64,000 bases of DNA from NCBI GenBank assembly GCA_000719695.1, contig JOHN01000025.1, positions 38,376 through 102,375 on the forward strand, given 5' to 3'. Shown here in pieces: positions 8,816-17,703 of the stretch. This DNA comes from Streptomyces sp. NRRL F-6131 (GTDB lineage Bacteria > Actinomycetota > Actinomycetes > Streptomycetales > Streptomycetaceae). The notes beneath the pieces were generated by a model, which was not told the DNA's origin, did no database searches, and saw only the letters and a program-made list of their open reading frames with translations. Made by a program: the position numbers and the translations under genes. Positions within the stretch are counted from its first letter, which is position 1; the number at the start of each line of letters is the position of its first letter.

Positions 8816-10447
8816 ATGAACCGCACCACCCCCGGCCCCCGCCCGGCGGCCCCGCCCCGCCCGGCCCGGCGCCTGCCGCGCGCCGCCGCGCTCCTCACCG
8901 GGCTCGCCCTGCTCGCCCCGCTCGCCGCCGGCACCGCCCGCGCCGACGTCACCACCATCTCCTTCGGCAACGACCGCACCGCCTGGGACCGCGCCGAACC
9001 GCTGCTGAGCCCGTCCGAGGTCACCAGCCCCGACTTCGGCGTCCGCTTCTCCACCCAGCTCGACGGCCAGGTCTTCGCCCAGCCCCTGGTGATCGGCGAC
9101 ACCGTCGTCGTCGCCACCGAGACCAACCACGTCTACGGCATCGCGGCCAACACCGGGAAGATCGTCTGGCACCGTCAGAACGGCCCCGCCTGGGCCTCCG
9201 CCGCCATCGGCTGCTCCGACCCGGGTCCCAACGTCGGCACCACCTCCACCCCGGTGTACGACCCCGCCACCGGCACCGTCTACCTCACCAGCAAGGTCGA
9301 CGACGGCCCCGACGACCGGCACCCGCACCACTACGTCCACGCCCTCGACGCCCGGACCGGCGCCGAGCGCAGCGGCTGGCCCGTCACCGTCCAGGGCGAT
9401 CCGGTGAACGCGCCCGGCAAGCCCTTCAACGCCTACCGCGCCCTCCAGCGCCCCGGGCTGCTGCTCCTCGACGGCCGGCTCTACTTCGGCTTCGGCTCGC
9501 TCTGCGGCATCGGCGACTACATCGGCACGGTGGCCGGCCTCGACACCCGCACCCGCAAGCTCACCCTCTTCTCCACCGTCGCCGGCTCCGACACCCAGCG
9601 CGCCTCCGTCTGGATGGCCGGCAGCGGCCTGGTCTCCGACGGACCCGGCCGCTTCTTCCTCAGCACCGCCAACGGACAGGGCGCCGGTGCCTCCCCCGCC
9701 CCCGGGCCCGGCAACCGCCCACCCGGCGGCCTCGGCGAGTCCGTGGTCCGCTTCGCCGTCGACGCGGACGGCGGCTTCGCCCCCGTGGACTTCTTCAGCC
9801 CGACCAACAACGCCACCCTCGACAGGAAGGACACCGACCTCGGCTCCGGCGGCCCGGTCGCCCTCCCCGCCGGCTTCGGCACCGCCACCCACCCCCACCT
9901 CATGGTTCAGGTCGGCAAGGACGGCCGGATCTTCCTGCTCGACCGCGACGACCTCGGCGGCACGGGCCAGGGCCCGGGCGGCACCGACAAGGTCGTCGGC
10001 CTCACCGGCCCCTACGGCGGCGTCTGGGGCCACCCGGCGGTCTGGGGCGGCGACGGCGGCTACGTCTACACCGTCGAGAACTACGGCAAGCTGCGCGCCC
10101 TCAAGTACGGGGTGACCGCGGCCGGCTCACCCCAGTTGACCAGCGCGGGCACCAGCGCCGAGGACTTCCTCAAGATGTCCGGCTCACCCGTCGTCACCTC
10201 CGACGGAAGCCGCAGCGGCTCGGCGCTGGTCTGGGTGATCTGGTCGGGCACCGGCAAGTACGGGGAGGGCGGCGAACTGCGCGCCTACGACCCCGTCCCG
10301 GTCGACGGCACCCTCAAGCTGCGCCGTTCCTTCCCGCTCGGCACGGTCAGCAAGTTCTCGGTGCCCGCCACCGACCGGGGCCGGATCTACGTCGGCACCA
10401 AGGACCACCACCTGGTGGCCCTCGGGCGCCCCGGCGCCTTCGCCTGA
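8816..10447 (+). CDS. Secreted PQQ-like beta-propeller protein (543 aa)
   Basis: A signal peptide (basic PARRLPR, hydrophobic AALLTGLALLAPLAAG, cleavage near ARAD at ~44) is followed by repeated beta-propeller blades of the PQQ-binding/quinoprotein-like type: VVATETNHVYGIAANTGKIVW, VYDPATGTVYLTSK, GRIFLLDRDDLGG and GRIYVGTKDHHLVALG. Such extracellular propellers are usually binding or scaffold proteins. I see no clear PQQ dehydrogenase catalytic signature, so no enzyme activity is assigned. ATG 8816 is used because the signal peptide starts there; its ribosome-binding site is weak. It is divergent from the reductase gene (142 bp apart), and a hairpin terminator follows. Confidence 0.8.
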   Translation: MNRTTPGPRPAAPPRPARRLPRAAALLTGLALLAPLAAGTARADVTTISFGNDRTAWDRAEPLLSPSEVTSPDFGVRFSTQLDGQVFAQPLVIGDTVVVATETNHVYGIAANTGKIVWHRQNGPAWASAAIGCSDPGPNVGTTSTPVYDPATGTVYLTSKVDDGPDDRHPHHYVHALDARTGAERSGWPVTVQGDPVNAPGKPFNAYRALQRPGLLLLDGRLYFGFGSLCGIGDYIGTVAGLDTRTRKLTLFSTVAGSDTQRASVWMAGSGLVSDGPGRFFLSTANGQGAGASPAPGPGNRPPGGLGESVVRFAVDADGGFAPVDFFSPTNNATLDRKDTDLGSGGPVALPAGFGTATHPHLMVQVGKDGRIFLLDRDDLGGTGQGPGGTDKVVGLTGPYGGVWGHPAVWGGDGGYVYTVENYGKLRALKYGVTAAGSPQLTSAGTSAEDFLKMSGSPVVTSDGSRSGSALVWVIWSGTGKYGEGGELRAYDPVPVDGTLKLRRSFPLGTVSKFSVPATDRGRIYVGTKDHHLVALGRPGAFA

Positions 10448-10498
10448 GCCCCCTGGCCGTCGGGAACGGCGGCCGACCGATGCTCGGCGAGCAGTTCC

Positions 10499-10528
10499 GG
10501 CGGGCCGCCCGCGTACGGGCGGCCCGCC
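10499..10528. terminator. Bidirectional hairpin terminator, 13-bp stem
   Basis: Arms 10499-10511 and 10516-10528 form a perfect 13-bp G/C stem with a CGTA loop. It lies between the convergent beta-propeller gene and the aldehyde dehydrogenase gene, closing the nine-gene minus-strand cluster. Confidence 0.8.
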
Positions 10529-10543
10529 GCACCCTGCCGGGGG

Positions 10544-11914
10544 TCAGGCGCCGACGCGGAGCCGGGCGGTCACCGTCTTGGGGCGCTGGTACTCGTGCAG
10601 GGCGAGGGTGGACAGGTCGATGCCCTGACCGGAGGTGCCGCGGCCGCTGTGCGGGAGCTCGGCGCTCTGGGCGAGGTGGCAGTTGATCCAGGTCTCGCCC
10701 GCGTCCAGCCGGGCGGTCAGGTCGAGGGCGCTCGACAGGTCGGCGGTCCAGACGCTGGCGGCGAGGGCCTGCGGGACCCCGTTGGCGAGCGCGAGCGCCG
10801 CCTCGACGGTGGGGGCGTGCTGGACGGTGAGCAGTGGGCCGAACACCTCCTCGACGACCGCCGGGTCGTCGTCCGGGAGGTCGGCGAGCAGCCGGGCGGG
10901 GCGCCAGAGGCCGTCGCCGCGGCCGGGCGCGGGCAGCGAGCGTCCGGCGGCCGAGGCGGCGAGCAGCCGGTCGTACCGGGCGGCCTGGTCGGGGTTGTTG
11001 AGCGGCCCGAAGTCGCGGCCGGACTCGCGGGCGCCGAGCGCGGCGGCGAGGGCGGTGACGGTCCGCTCGTAGTTCTCGGTGAGGGTGATCACCCGGGCGG
11101 GCGCGGCGCAGCTCTGGCCGGCGTTGTAGGTGCACGCGGCGGCGAGCGCGGCCCAGGTGTGGTCGGGCGCGTCCGGCAGGACGAGCACCGGGCTGTTGCC
11201 GCCGAGTTCGAGGCTGACCCGGCGGTGTCCGGCCCGGGCGGCGATGTCGGCGCCGGCGGACGCGCTGCCGGTGAAGGCGATCAGGTCGACGTCGGCCGCG
11301 ACCAGCAGCCGGCCGCTCTCCCGGTCGCCGGGGAGGGTGCCGAGCACGCCGTCGCCGAGCGCCTCGGCGGCGTGGGCGGCGAGCAGTTCCGCCGAGTCGG
11401 GGGTGGTCTCGGCGGGCTTGACCACCACGGTGTTCCCGGCGGCGAGGGCCGGGGCGCAGCGCCAGGCGGCCATCAGCAGCGGGTAGTTCCACGGGACGAC
11501 GGCCGCGACCACGCCGACCGGCTCCCAGCGCACCCAGCTCTCGTGCCCCGGCAGGTAGCGGCCGGCGGCGGGCGCGGTGCCGGTGCGGGCGGCGCCCGCG
11601 TAGAACCGGAAGAGGTCGGCGACCTCGCGGATCTCGGCGGCGGCCTCGGCCTCGGGCTTCCCGGTGCCGGCCTGCTCCAGCACGGTGTACTCGGTGAGGT
11701 GCCGCTCGATCAGGTCGGCGAGCGCGTCCAGCCGGCGTTCGCGCTCGCGAGGGGTGAGCGCGCGCCAGCCCGGCCCGGCGGCCCGGGCCCGGGCGACGGT
11801 CTCGGCGACCTGCCCGGCCCGCGCGGGGACGAGGGTGCCCCGGGGGTGGCCGGTGCGGGGGTCGGTCAGCCGGAGCTCGGGGACGGCGACGGGGGAAACG
11901 GTGGACGGTGCCAT
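10544..11914 (-). CDS. NAD(P)-dependent aldehyde dehydrogenase (456 aa)
   Basis: ALDH superfamily. PWNYPLLMAAWRCAPALAAG is the conserved N-terminal signature with the oxyanion Asn, VVKPAETTPDS binds cofactor, LELGGNSPV carries the general-base Glu, and AGQSCAAPAR the catalytic Cys. EEVFGPLLTV and the C-terminal LPHSGRGTSGQGID fit the betaine/aminobutyraldehyde branch, which would favour an omega-amino aldehyde; that is inference. It is somewhat short for the family (usual ~475-500). ATG 11914 has GGAAGG 8 nt upstream. It is the last gene of a co-directional run from 20.05 kb and lies 53 bp after the asparagine-synthetase-like gene, so it probably acts in the same pathway, oxidising an aldehyde to an acid. 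Confidence 0.88.
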   Translation of the reverse strand: MAPSTVSPVAVPELRLTDPRTGHPRGTLVPARAGQVAETVARARAAGPGWRALTPRERERRLDALADLIERHLTEYTVLEQAGTGKPEAEAAAEIREVADLFRFYAGAARTGTAPAAGRYLPGHESWVRWEPVGVVAAVVPWNYPLLMAAWRCAPALAAGNTVVVKPAETTPDSAELLAAHAAEALGDGVLGTLPGDRESGRLLVAADVDLIAFTGSASAGADIAARAGHRRVSLELGGNSPVLVLPDAPDHTWAALAAACTYNAGQSCAAPARVITLTENYERTVTALAAALGARESGRDFGPLNNPDQAARYDRLLAASAAGRSLPAPGRGDGLWRPARLLADLPDDDPAVVEEVFGPLLTVQHAPTVEAALALANGVPQALAASVWTADLSSALDLTARLDAGETWINCHLAQSAELPHSGRGTSGQGIDLSTLALHEYQRPKTVTARLRVGA

Positions 11915-11967
11915 GGCGGGGCCTTCCGGCGGGGCAGCAGGGGAGCAAGGGAGGGGACGGGGAGGGG

Positions 11968-13704
11968 TCACAGGTCGTAGGCGCGCAACCAGAGTTCGAG
12001 CGTGAGCACCAGCCAGAGCTTGCCGCCCTGGCGCGGCAGCAGCGTGCCCTCGCGGCGCATCCAGGTGCGCACGGTGTCCGGCCGCACCAGCCCGCGCTCC
12101 CGGGCGGTGCGCCCGAGCAGCAGTTCGGCGGAGAGGTCGCGCAGCGGTCCGCGCAGCCACTGCTGGACCGGTACCCGCATCCCGCTCTTCGGCCGGTCCA
12201 CGACCGCCGCCGGCAGGAGGTCCCGGACGGCCTCCTTCAGCACCCACTTCTCCACCGTGCCGCGCAGCTTGAGGGTCGGCGGGGTGGCGAAGGCGTGGTC
12301 GACGACCTGCCGGTCGAACAGCGGCGACCGGCCCTGCACCCCGCGCGAGGCGGTGAGCCGCTCGACCTTGGTGAGGATGTGGTGCGCGCCCTTGGTCCGC
12401 AGGTTGCAGTGCAGCAGCTGGTTGAGCAGCGCGTGCATCGGCCCGGGGGAGAGGTACGGTGCGACGAAGCGGCGCGGCTGCGGCTCGTCGGCCAGCGCCC
12501 GCAGGGCGTCCGGGGTGAGCAGCCGGGGCAGGTCCTCGTAGCACTTGCGGTAGGACCGCAGATAGGCCTCGGCCCTGACCTCGGGGGCCGGGTCGTCCCG
12601 GTGCATCTCGTGGACCAGCATGGGCAGGTTCTTCGGTCCCCCGTACACCGGGTCGCCGCCCTCGCCGTTGAGCGAGACGGTGATCCCGTCGGCGGCGACG
12701 GCCTCGGCGAGCATCAGGTTGGGGACGGTCAGCGGGTCGCCGACCGGGCTGTCGAGCAGGGCGACGGTGTCGGCGAGCCGGGCGGCGACCTCCTCGCCGG
12801 AGACGGTGAGGATCCGGTGCCGGGTGCCGCAGTGACCGGCGACCAGGCCGGAGTAGCCGAGCTCGTTGGGCAGCCGGTCGCCGAAGCTGATCGAGTAGGT
12901 GTGCACCGGGTGGTCGTGCAGCCGGGCGGCCAGCGCGGTGACCAGCGAGCTGTCGACGCCGCCGGACAGCAGCACCCCGACCGGCCCGCCGACCGGCAGC
13001 CGCCGCGCGGTGGCCCCTTCGAGCAGGGCGCGCAGCTCCCGCGCGTACTCCTTGGGCGGTGCGGCCTCGCCCTCGGGGAGGCGCTCGGCGGGCTCCCAGA
13101 ACGGCTCCTGGTGCGTCGTGCCGTCGGCGGCGAGCCGCAGCACCCGGCCGGGCAGGGCCTCGTGGACGCCGCGCAGCAGGGTCTCCTCGCCGGGCAGGTA
13201 GGCGAAGGTGAGGAAGGAGCGGACGGCGGCGAGGTTGAGCCCGGTGTCGAGCGCGGGCCAGTGGCGCAGGGCGCGCAGCGAGGTGGACGCGGCCCAGCAG
13301 CCGTCGGCGCGGGCGTGGAAGAGGGTGCGGGCGCCGGCGTGGTCGCGGATCAGCACGAGGTCCGCGCCGTCGACGACGGCGAGGGCGAACATCCCGTCGG
13401 CCCGTCGCAGGCCGTCGGCGCCGAGCCGCAGCCACAGTCGGAGCAGCAGTTCGCCGTCGGGGCAGTCGGCGGGCGCGGGGGAGCCGGCCGCGGCGAGGGC
13501 GGCGAGCAGCTCGGTCCGGTTGTGCAGGGTGACCTCGCCGACGGCGGTGCGGCCGTCGACGGTGTGCGGGCCGGTGGCGAAGCCCGGTTCGGCGGGCAGC
13601 AGGGCGGCCTGGGCGCCGCGGGGCGCGGTGGCGCCGGTGAGCGCGGCGAGGTGGGTGCGGGCCCGGTCGGCGTCGGGGCCGGCGCTGGCGCAGCAGCGGG
13701 GCAT
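11968..13704 (-). CDS. Asparagine-synthetase-like ATP-dependent amide ligase lacking the GATase Cys (578 aa)
   Basis: The C-terminal half is a class B Asn-synthetase/ATP-PPase domain: LLSGGVDSSLVTALAA near residue 250, SLNGEGGDPVYGG, and KWVLKEAVRDLLP. The N-terminal half resembles the class II glutaminase fold (VGEVTLHNRTELL, DGMFALAVVDG, IRDHAGARTLFHA) but begins MPRCCASAGP instead of Met-Cys-Gly, so the N-terminal cysteine nucleophile is missing. In this superfamily, loss of Cys2 goes with amide or lactam formation without glutamine hydrolysis (beta-lactam synthetase, lasso-peptide cyclase) or with ammonia use. It should adenylate a carboxylate and attach an amine; the substrate is unknown. 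The immediate upstream gene encodes a membrane protein with an Asp/Gly-rich tail. No better in-frame start restoring Met-Cys was seen. Confidence 0.78.
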   Translation of the reverse strand: MPRCCASAGPDADRARTHLAALTGATAPRGAQAALLPAEPGFATGPHTVDGRTAVGEVTLHNRTELLAALAAAGSPAPADCPDGELLLRLWLRLGADGLRRADGMFALAVVDGADLVLIRDHAGARTLFHARADGCWAASTSLRALRHWPALDTGLNLAAVRSFLTFAYLPGEETLLRGVHEALPGRVLRLAADGTTHQEPFWEPAERLPEGEAAPPKEYARELRALLEGATARRLPVGGPVGVLLSGGVDSSLVTALAARLHDHPVHTYSISFGDRLPNELGYSGLVAGHCGTRHRILTVSGEEVAARLADTVALLDSPVGDPLTVPNLMLAEAVAADGITVSLNGEGGDPVYGGPKNLPMLVHEMHRDDPAPEVRAEAYLRSYRKCYEDLPRLLTPDALRALADEPQPRRFVAPYLSPGPMHALLNQLLHCNLRTKGAHHILTKVERLTASRGVQGRSPLFDRQVVDHAFATPPTLKLRGTVEKWVLKEAVRDLLPAAVVDRPKSGMRVPVQQWLRGPLRDLSAELLLGRTARERGLVRPDTVRTWMRREGTLLPRQGGKLWLVLTLELWLRAYDL

Positions 13705-13778
13705 GGTGGAGCGGTGCCTTTCGTCGAGGGGGCGGCCCCGGGCTGCCGGGGCCGGGCGGAGGCGGGGGTGGGGGCGGC

Positions 13779-14408
13779 TCAGCCGAAGTCGTCGCTGTCC
13801 CAGCCGTCGTCGGAGTCGTTCCAGTCGCCGAAGTCGTCGCCGGCGGCCGGGTCGTCGTGGCCCCCGTCGTGACCGTGGTCCCCGTCGTGCCCGTCGTTGC
13901 TGCCGTTGCCGTTGCCGTTGCCGCTGCCGCTGCCGTCGACGGAGATGTCGGCGCCCCCGCCGCTGCCGCCGTCACCGCTCCCGGAGGAGCCGGCGCCCTG
14001 CTGCCGGGCCTGCTGGCGCAGCTCCTCCTCCTCGGCCTCGGAGAGGATCGAGGGCGGCAGCTGGGCGGCGGTGATCGCGGCGACGCCGGCCACCCCGAGG
14101 GCGCCGACCACCACCCCGAGGCGTCCGCCGAAGGAGCTGCGGTTGAGGGTGACCAGCCCGTCGGCCCAGACGGTCCGGCCGTAGCCGATGTCGCGGCCGT
14201 ACTCGGCGGTGCCGTCCGCGTACCGCCGCTTGACCAGGTCGCGGCCGAGCGGTTCGTCGGTGCCGGAGCGGCCGAGGCTGTCGTGCCAGTGGATCTGCCG
14301 GTGGGTGCCGCGCCGGCGCCACTCGCTGCGGCCGTCCTCGTACCGGCGGTGCACTTGGCCGTCCGCCAGCAGTTCGTCGCGGTAGCCGAGGTGGCGTGCG
14401 TTGCTCAT
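13779..14408 (-). CDS. Single-pass membrane protein with acidic Gly/Asp/His-rich tail (209 aa)
   Basis: Not a family I recognise. Residues 1-105 hold repeated YxDGRxEWRR-like units (YEDGRSEWRRRGTHRQ, YADGTAEYGRDIG), resembling short beta repeats. A hydrophobic stretch follows (GVVVGALGVAGVAAITAA), then a charged helix (SEAEEEELRQQARQQG). The last ~75 residues are low-complexity Gly/Ser/Asp/Asn/His, ending GDDFGDWNDSDDGWDSDDFG. The tail could bind metal, be a flexible linker or, speculatively, be a modified peptide region given the neighbouring Asn-synthetase-like ligase. ATG 14408 starts 84 bp after the preceding gene on the same strand. Confidence 0.7.
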   Translation of the reverse strand: MSNARHLGYRDELLADGQVHRRYEDGRSEWRRRGTHRQIHWHDSLGRSGTDEPLGRDLVKRRYADGTAEYGRDIGYGRTVWADGLVTLNRSSFGGRLGVVVGALGVAGVAAITAAQLPPSILSEAEEEELRQQARQQGAGSSGSGDGGSGGGADISVDGSGSGNGNGNGSNDGHDGDHGHDGGHDDPAAGDDFGDWNDSDDGWDSDDFG

Positions 14409-14492
14409 GGGTGCGGGGTCCTCACAGACTCGGACGGGTCGGGCGGGGCGGCGGGTCGGGTGCGGCGGCGCGGAGCGGTCCGGCGGCCGGGG

Positions 14493-15374
14493 TCAGTCGG
14501 CCGGCCAGCTGAGGAAGCCGCTGCCGCGCACGGTGCGGACCCGCCGGTGCAGCGGGGTGCGGCGGGGGCCGGCCGTCCCGGCGCCGCGGACCTGGCGGAT
14601 CACGGTGTGCAGCAGCCGGGCCGGGGCGACGGCGGCCAGCTCGACGGTCCGCCCGCTGGCCAGCCAGGCCCGCTCCTCGAGCCGCAGCCCGGCGGGCAGC
14701 GGCCCCCGCGGACCGTGCGGGCCGCGCCCCGAGGTCAGGTGCAGGGTGCCCGCGTGCCGGGGGACCAGGCCCATCGAGCGCACCCGGACGCCCGCCGGAC
14801 CGCCGTCGGCCGGCCCGTACCGGGCCCGGACCTGCGCGAAGCAGGCGAGCCCCGAGGGGCTGGCGTCGTGCAGCACGTGCACCACGGCGCCGCCGGCCCG
14901 CTCCAGCGAAGCCACCAGCCGTGCGTCGAGGGGCAGTTCGTCGGCCGCGAGGACCGGGCAGGCGGCCTCCAGGTGCAGATCGTTGGCGATCAGCATCGCG
15001 GTGATCTCCCGGCTCTGGCAGACCAGCAGCCGGGGCACCCCGTAGTCGTAGAGGTCGTGCTCCGCGGCGACCGCCGGGCGCGGACCGTCCGGCCGGAGCG
15101 CGGGCGGCGGCAGCAGCCCCGGGAAGTCGTCGCGGCGGGCGGCGAGCGCGGCGGCGAACCGGTCGTACCGCACCGGCGGTGCCAGGGTGTACGGGATCCG
15201 GCGCGGCCCGGCGTGCAGCGGCTGGAGCACCCGGCACAGCTCGTAGTAGAGCTGCCGTTCGGTGTACCGCAGCCCGCCGGGCTCCCCGGCCCGGCCGGCG
15301 GCGACGGTCAGTGCGCCGTCCAGGAGCGGACGCAGCGTCATGCGGTTCCTGCCTTTCGTCGTCCCCGCCGTCAT
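14493..15374 (-). CDS. Uncharacterised LHDASP/GFLSWP-family protein without zinc ribbon (293 aa)
   Basis: First of three related proteins encoded in tandem. It starts with RYTERQLYYELCRVLQP, faintly like the winged-helix region of Topo VI A/Spo11-type proteins. It has VVHVLHDASPSGLACFAQVR in the middle and ends RTVRGSGFLSWPAD, features shared with the two genes upstream. LHDASP followed by a small residue and an A-rich helix could be a nucleotide- or metal-binding loop (Toprim-like), but this is a guess. ATG 15374 is chosen because it overlaps the previous stop as ATGA, as at the other junctions here; an internal ATG at 15341 with AGGA upstream is possible. No function assigned. Confidence 0.72.
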   Translation of the reverse strand: MTAGTTKGRNRMTLRPLLDGALTVAAGRAGEPGGLRYTERQLYYELCRVLQPLHAGPRRIPYTLAPPVRYDRFAAALAARRDDFPGLLPPPALRPDGPRPAVAAEHDLYDYGVPRLLVCQSREITAMLIANDLHLEAACPVLAADELPLDARLVASLERAGGAVVHVLHDASPSGLACFAQVRARYGPADGGPAGVRVRSMGLVPRHAGTLHLTSGRGPHGPRGPLPAGLRLEERAWLASGRTVELAAVAPARLLHTVIRQVRGAGTAGPRRTPLHRRVRTVRGSGFLSWPAD

Positions 15375-16558
15375 GCGGGGCCCTTGCCGGAACCCTTGTC
15401 GGGGTCCGGTCCGCCGGGCCGGTCCCCGCCGGCCCCGGGCTGGTCGTCCGCCGCGGGTTCGGGCCAGGTCAGGAAGCCGACCGCGAGCGCCCGGCGGCGG
15501 GTCTCCAAGGGGTTCTCCGGCCGTCCCGCCGCCGGGGAGCGCACCGGACCGGTCCGGAGGGCGTCCGGGGCCCGGGGCGCCGGCGGCGCGGTGATCCGTT
15601 CGGCGGCCCGGTCGGCGACCGCCATCAGCCGCTTGGGCGCCAGCGCGGCGAGCGGGGTCCACCAGCCGTCGGCGAACCAGGCCCGCTGGCTGCCGGTCAG
15701 CTCCGGGACGGTGCGCTCCAGCCGGACCTGGAGGTCCGTGGAGCGGTGCAGGTCGCGCAGCAGCGTGTACTTGGTCTCGTCGACCAGCACGGTGCGCACC
15801 GACAGCCCGGCGTCCAGCACCCGCAGGCCGGGCCGCGCGGCGCGCGCGTCGGCGGCCAGCAGATGGCCCTGCGGGGAGGCGTCGTGCAGCACCACCAGCG
15901 GCAGCCCGGCCGGGACGGCGCGCAGGTCGGGCACGAGGAGCGCCCGGTGGCGCTCGGCCCAGCGGTTGGCGTGCAGGAAGGCGAGGACCGTCCGGTCCGG
16001 GCAGAGCAGGACGAAGGCCGGGTCGGCGGGCGGCGGGCCGGGCCGGACCAGTCCGTCCTCCACGAGCCCCGGCGGGAGGGCGCCGTAGACGGTCCGCCAG
16101 CGCTCCAGCACGGTGGTGCGGAACGCGTCCTCGGTCCAGCGCGAGTGCACCGAGGTGTCCGGCGCGGGCACGTCGGCCAGCCACAGTTGGCGGATCCCGA
16201 GACCGATCAGCAGGAGCGCGACCGCGACGGCCAGGGGGGCCAGGCCGAGGTCGATCAGGGCGATCGACATCAGGAGCGCGATCAGGCCGGGGACGATCAG
16301 CCCGGCCGCCTTGCCGCGGTCTCCCCGGAACCGCTGCGGGGGCCGCCCCCGGTGCTGCAGGGCGAAGGCCAGCTGCCCGGCGGTGACGGTCAGCCTCCCC
16401 TCGTCGGAGAGTTTCCCGGTGAGCCTGCGGATCCGCACGTCGTGCAGGCCGACGCCGTCCAGTTTGGGATCGAGGGCGAAGTCCTTGCGGCAGTAGGAGC
16501 AGCGGCGCTTGGTGCGCTGGCGCTGCAGCAGGTCCTTCGAGCAGTGCGGGCAGATCAT
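15371..16558 (-). CDS. Zinc-ribbon membrane protein of the LHDASP/GFLTWP family (395 aa)
   Basis: MICPHCSKDLL...RRCSYCRKDF gives two CxxC pairs, a zinc ribbon, in the first 30 residues. KLDGVGLHDVRIRRLTGKLSD follows. Two hydrophobic helices near residues 95-140 (GLIVPGLIALLMSIALIDLG, APLAVAVALLLIGLG) suggest membrane attachment. The soluble part has VVLHDASPQGHLLAADARAA, then WFADGWWTPLAALAPKRLM and VGFLTWPEP. Its architecture matches the next gene upstream (16555-17703). The start ATG overlaps that gene's stop (ATGA), so the two are translationally coupled. Zinc ribbon plus paired membrane helices suggests a membrane-anchored accessory factor; function unknown. Confidence 0.78.
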   Translation of the reverse strand: MICPHCSKDLLQRQRTKRRCSYCRKDFALDPKLDGVGLHDVRIRRLTGKLSDEGRLTVTAGQLAFALQHRGRPPQRFRGDRGKAAGLIVPGLIALLMSIALIDLGLAPLAVAVALLLIGLGIRQLWLADVPAPDTSVHSRWTEDAFRTTVLERWRTVYGALPPGLVEDGLVRPGPPPADPAFVLLCPDRTVLAFLHANRWAERHRALLVPDLRAVPAGLPLVVLHDASPQGHLLAADARAARPGLRVLDAGLSVRTVLVDETKYTLLRDLHRSTDLQVRLERTVPELTGSQRAWFADGWWTPLAALAPKRLMAVADRAAERITAPPAPRAPDALRTGPVRSPAAGRPENPLETRRRALAVGFLTWPEPAADDQPGAGGDRPGGPDPDKGSGKGPA

Positions 16559-17703
16559 CGCGGCACCTCCGGCACCGGCCAGCTCAGGAATCCGATCCCG
16601 CCGAGCAGGGCCCGCTCGGCGGCGCGCTCGGCCGCGGTCAGCAACCGCCGGGGCGGCACGGCCGCGAGCGGGCTCCACAACCCGGCGCCCAACCAGGCGC
16701 GCTCCGCCGGGCGCAGCCACGGCAGCCGGTCCAGCTGCGCCTCCAGCTCCGCGCGCCGCCGGTGCGTGTACAGCTGGACGGCCCGCTCGCCCGCCGCCAG
16801 CACGGTGCGGACCGACACCCCGGCGTCCACCACCGCGACGGCCGGCCGCGCGGCGCGGGCCTCGGCGACCAGCAGGTGCCCCTCCGGCGAGGCGTCGTGC
16901 AGCACGATCACGGGCAGGCCCGCGGGCAGAGCGGCCGGCGTGTCGACGAGCACCGCCCCGTGGCGCGCGCCGAAGGTGTTGGCGTGCAGGAAGGCCGCCA
17001 CCGCCGGATCCGGGCAGAGCACCGCGAGCAGCGGCGGACCGTCCGGCAGGGACGGCCGGACGGCGGACGCCCGGACCACGCCCTCGGGGAGGGCGCCGTA
17101 GACCTGGGTCCAGCGGGACAGGACCACGTCCTCGAACGACCCGGCGCTCCAGCCGGGCAGCTCGGCCACCGGCGCCGTCCAGGCGTCCGCCTGCCGCCAC
17201 AGCAGCTCGCGCCGCAACTGCCACTGCCGCTCCGCCAGTTCCCACCGGGCCAGGATCCGTTCGCGCCGCAGCAGGCGGACCGCGTCGCGCGCCATGGCGA
17301 GGAGCAGGACGATCCCGAAACCGCCGGCCAGCACGGCCAGGATGACCGCGGCCGGCAGGTAGGCCAGCAGCAGGTAGGCGACGACCAGCAGTCCGGCGCC
17401 CATGCCGAGGCAGAAGACCAGCATGCCGGTCCCCTCGAACACGGGCTCGGTCGGGCGGCCCGGCGGGACCTCGCGGGCCGTGGCGGGCGGCCGCCCCCGG
17501 CCCTGCAGCGACCAGCGGAGCTGTTCGGTCGTCAGGAGCAGCCGCCCGTCGTCGCCCAGCTTCTCGACGGCGCGGCGGATCCGGACGTCGTGCAGGCCCC
17601 GGTCGAGCTTCGGGTCCAGGGCGTACGGCCGGCGGCAGCGGGCGCAGGTCCGGCCCGTCCGTTCACGGGCGAGCAACCGGGCGTCGCAGCGCGGACAGAT
17701 CAT
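16555..17703 (-). CDS. Zinc-ribbon membrane protein, paralogue of the next gene (382 aa)
   Basis: MICPRCDARLLARERTGRTC with CARCRRPYALDPKLD forms a zinc ribbon almost identical in layout to the neighbour. GLHDVRIRRAVEKLGDDGRL, two adjacent membrane helices (GMLVFCLGMGAGLLVVAYLL, PAAVILAVLAGGFGIVLLLA), VIVLHDASPEGHLLVAEARA, WLGAGLWSPLAAVPPRRLL and a C-terminal GIGFLSWPVPEVPR follow. The shared blocks show the two zinc-ribbon genes arose by tandem duplication. ATG 17703 overlaps the cupin stop as ATGA. Function unknown. Confidence 0.78.
   Translation of the reverse strand: MICPRCDARLLARERTGRTCARCRRPYALDPKLDRGLHDVRIRRAVEKLGDDGRLLLTTEQLRWSLQGRGRPPATAREVPPGRPTEPVFEGTGMLVFCLGMGAGLLVVAYLLLAYLPAAVILAVLAGGFGIVLLLAMARDAVRLLRRERILARWELAERQWQLRRELLWRQADAWTAPVAELPGWSAGSFEDVVLSRWTQVYGALPEGVVRASAVRPSLPDGPPLLAVLCPDPAVAAFLHANTFGARHGAVLVDTPAALPAGLPVIVLHDASPEGHLLVAEARAARPAVAVVDAGVSVRTVLAAGERAVQLYTHRRRAELEAQLDRLPWLRPAERAWLGAGLWSPLAAVPPRRLLTAAERAAERALLGGIGFLSWPVPEVPR

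Noticed and set aside
13690..13704. Active glutaminase domain in the Asn-synthetase-like protein
   Set aside because: The start region reads MPRCC and no Met-Cys-Gly start is available in frame nearby.
11908..16088. Plus-strand frames of about 650-740 codons through the minus-strand cluster
   Set aside because: The translations are repetitive Arg/Gly/Ala/Gln shadows; the minus-strand genes have motifs and ribosome-binding sites.
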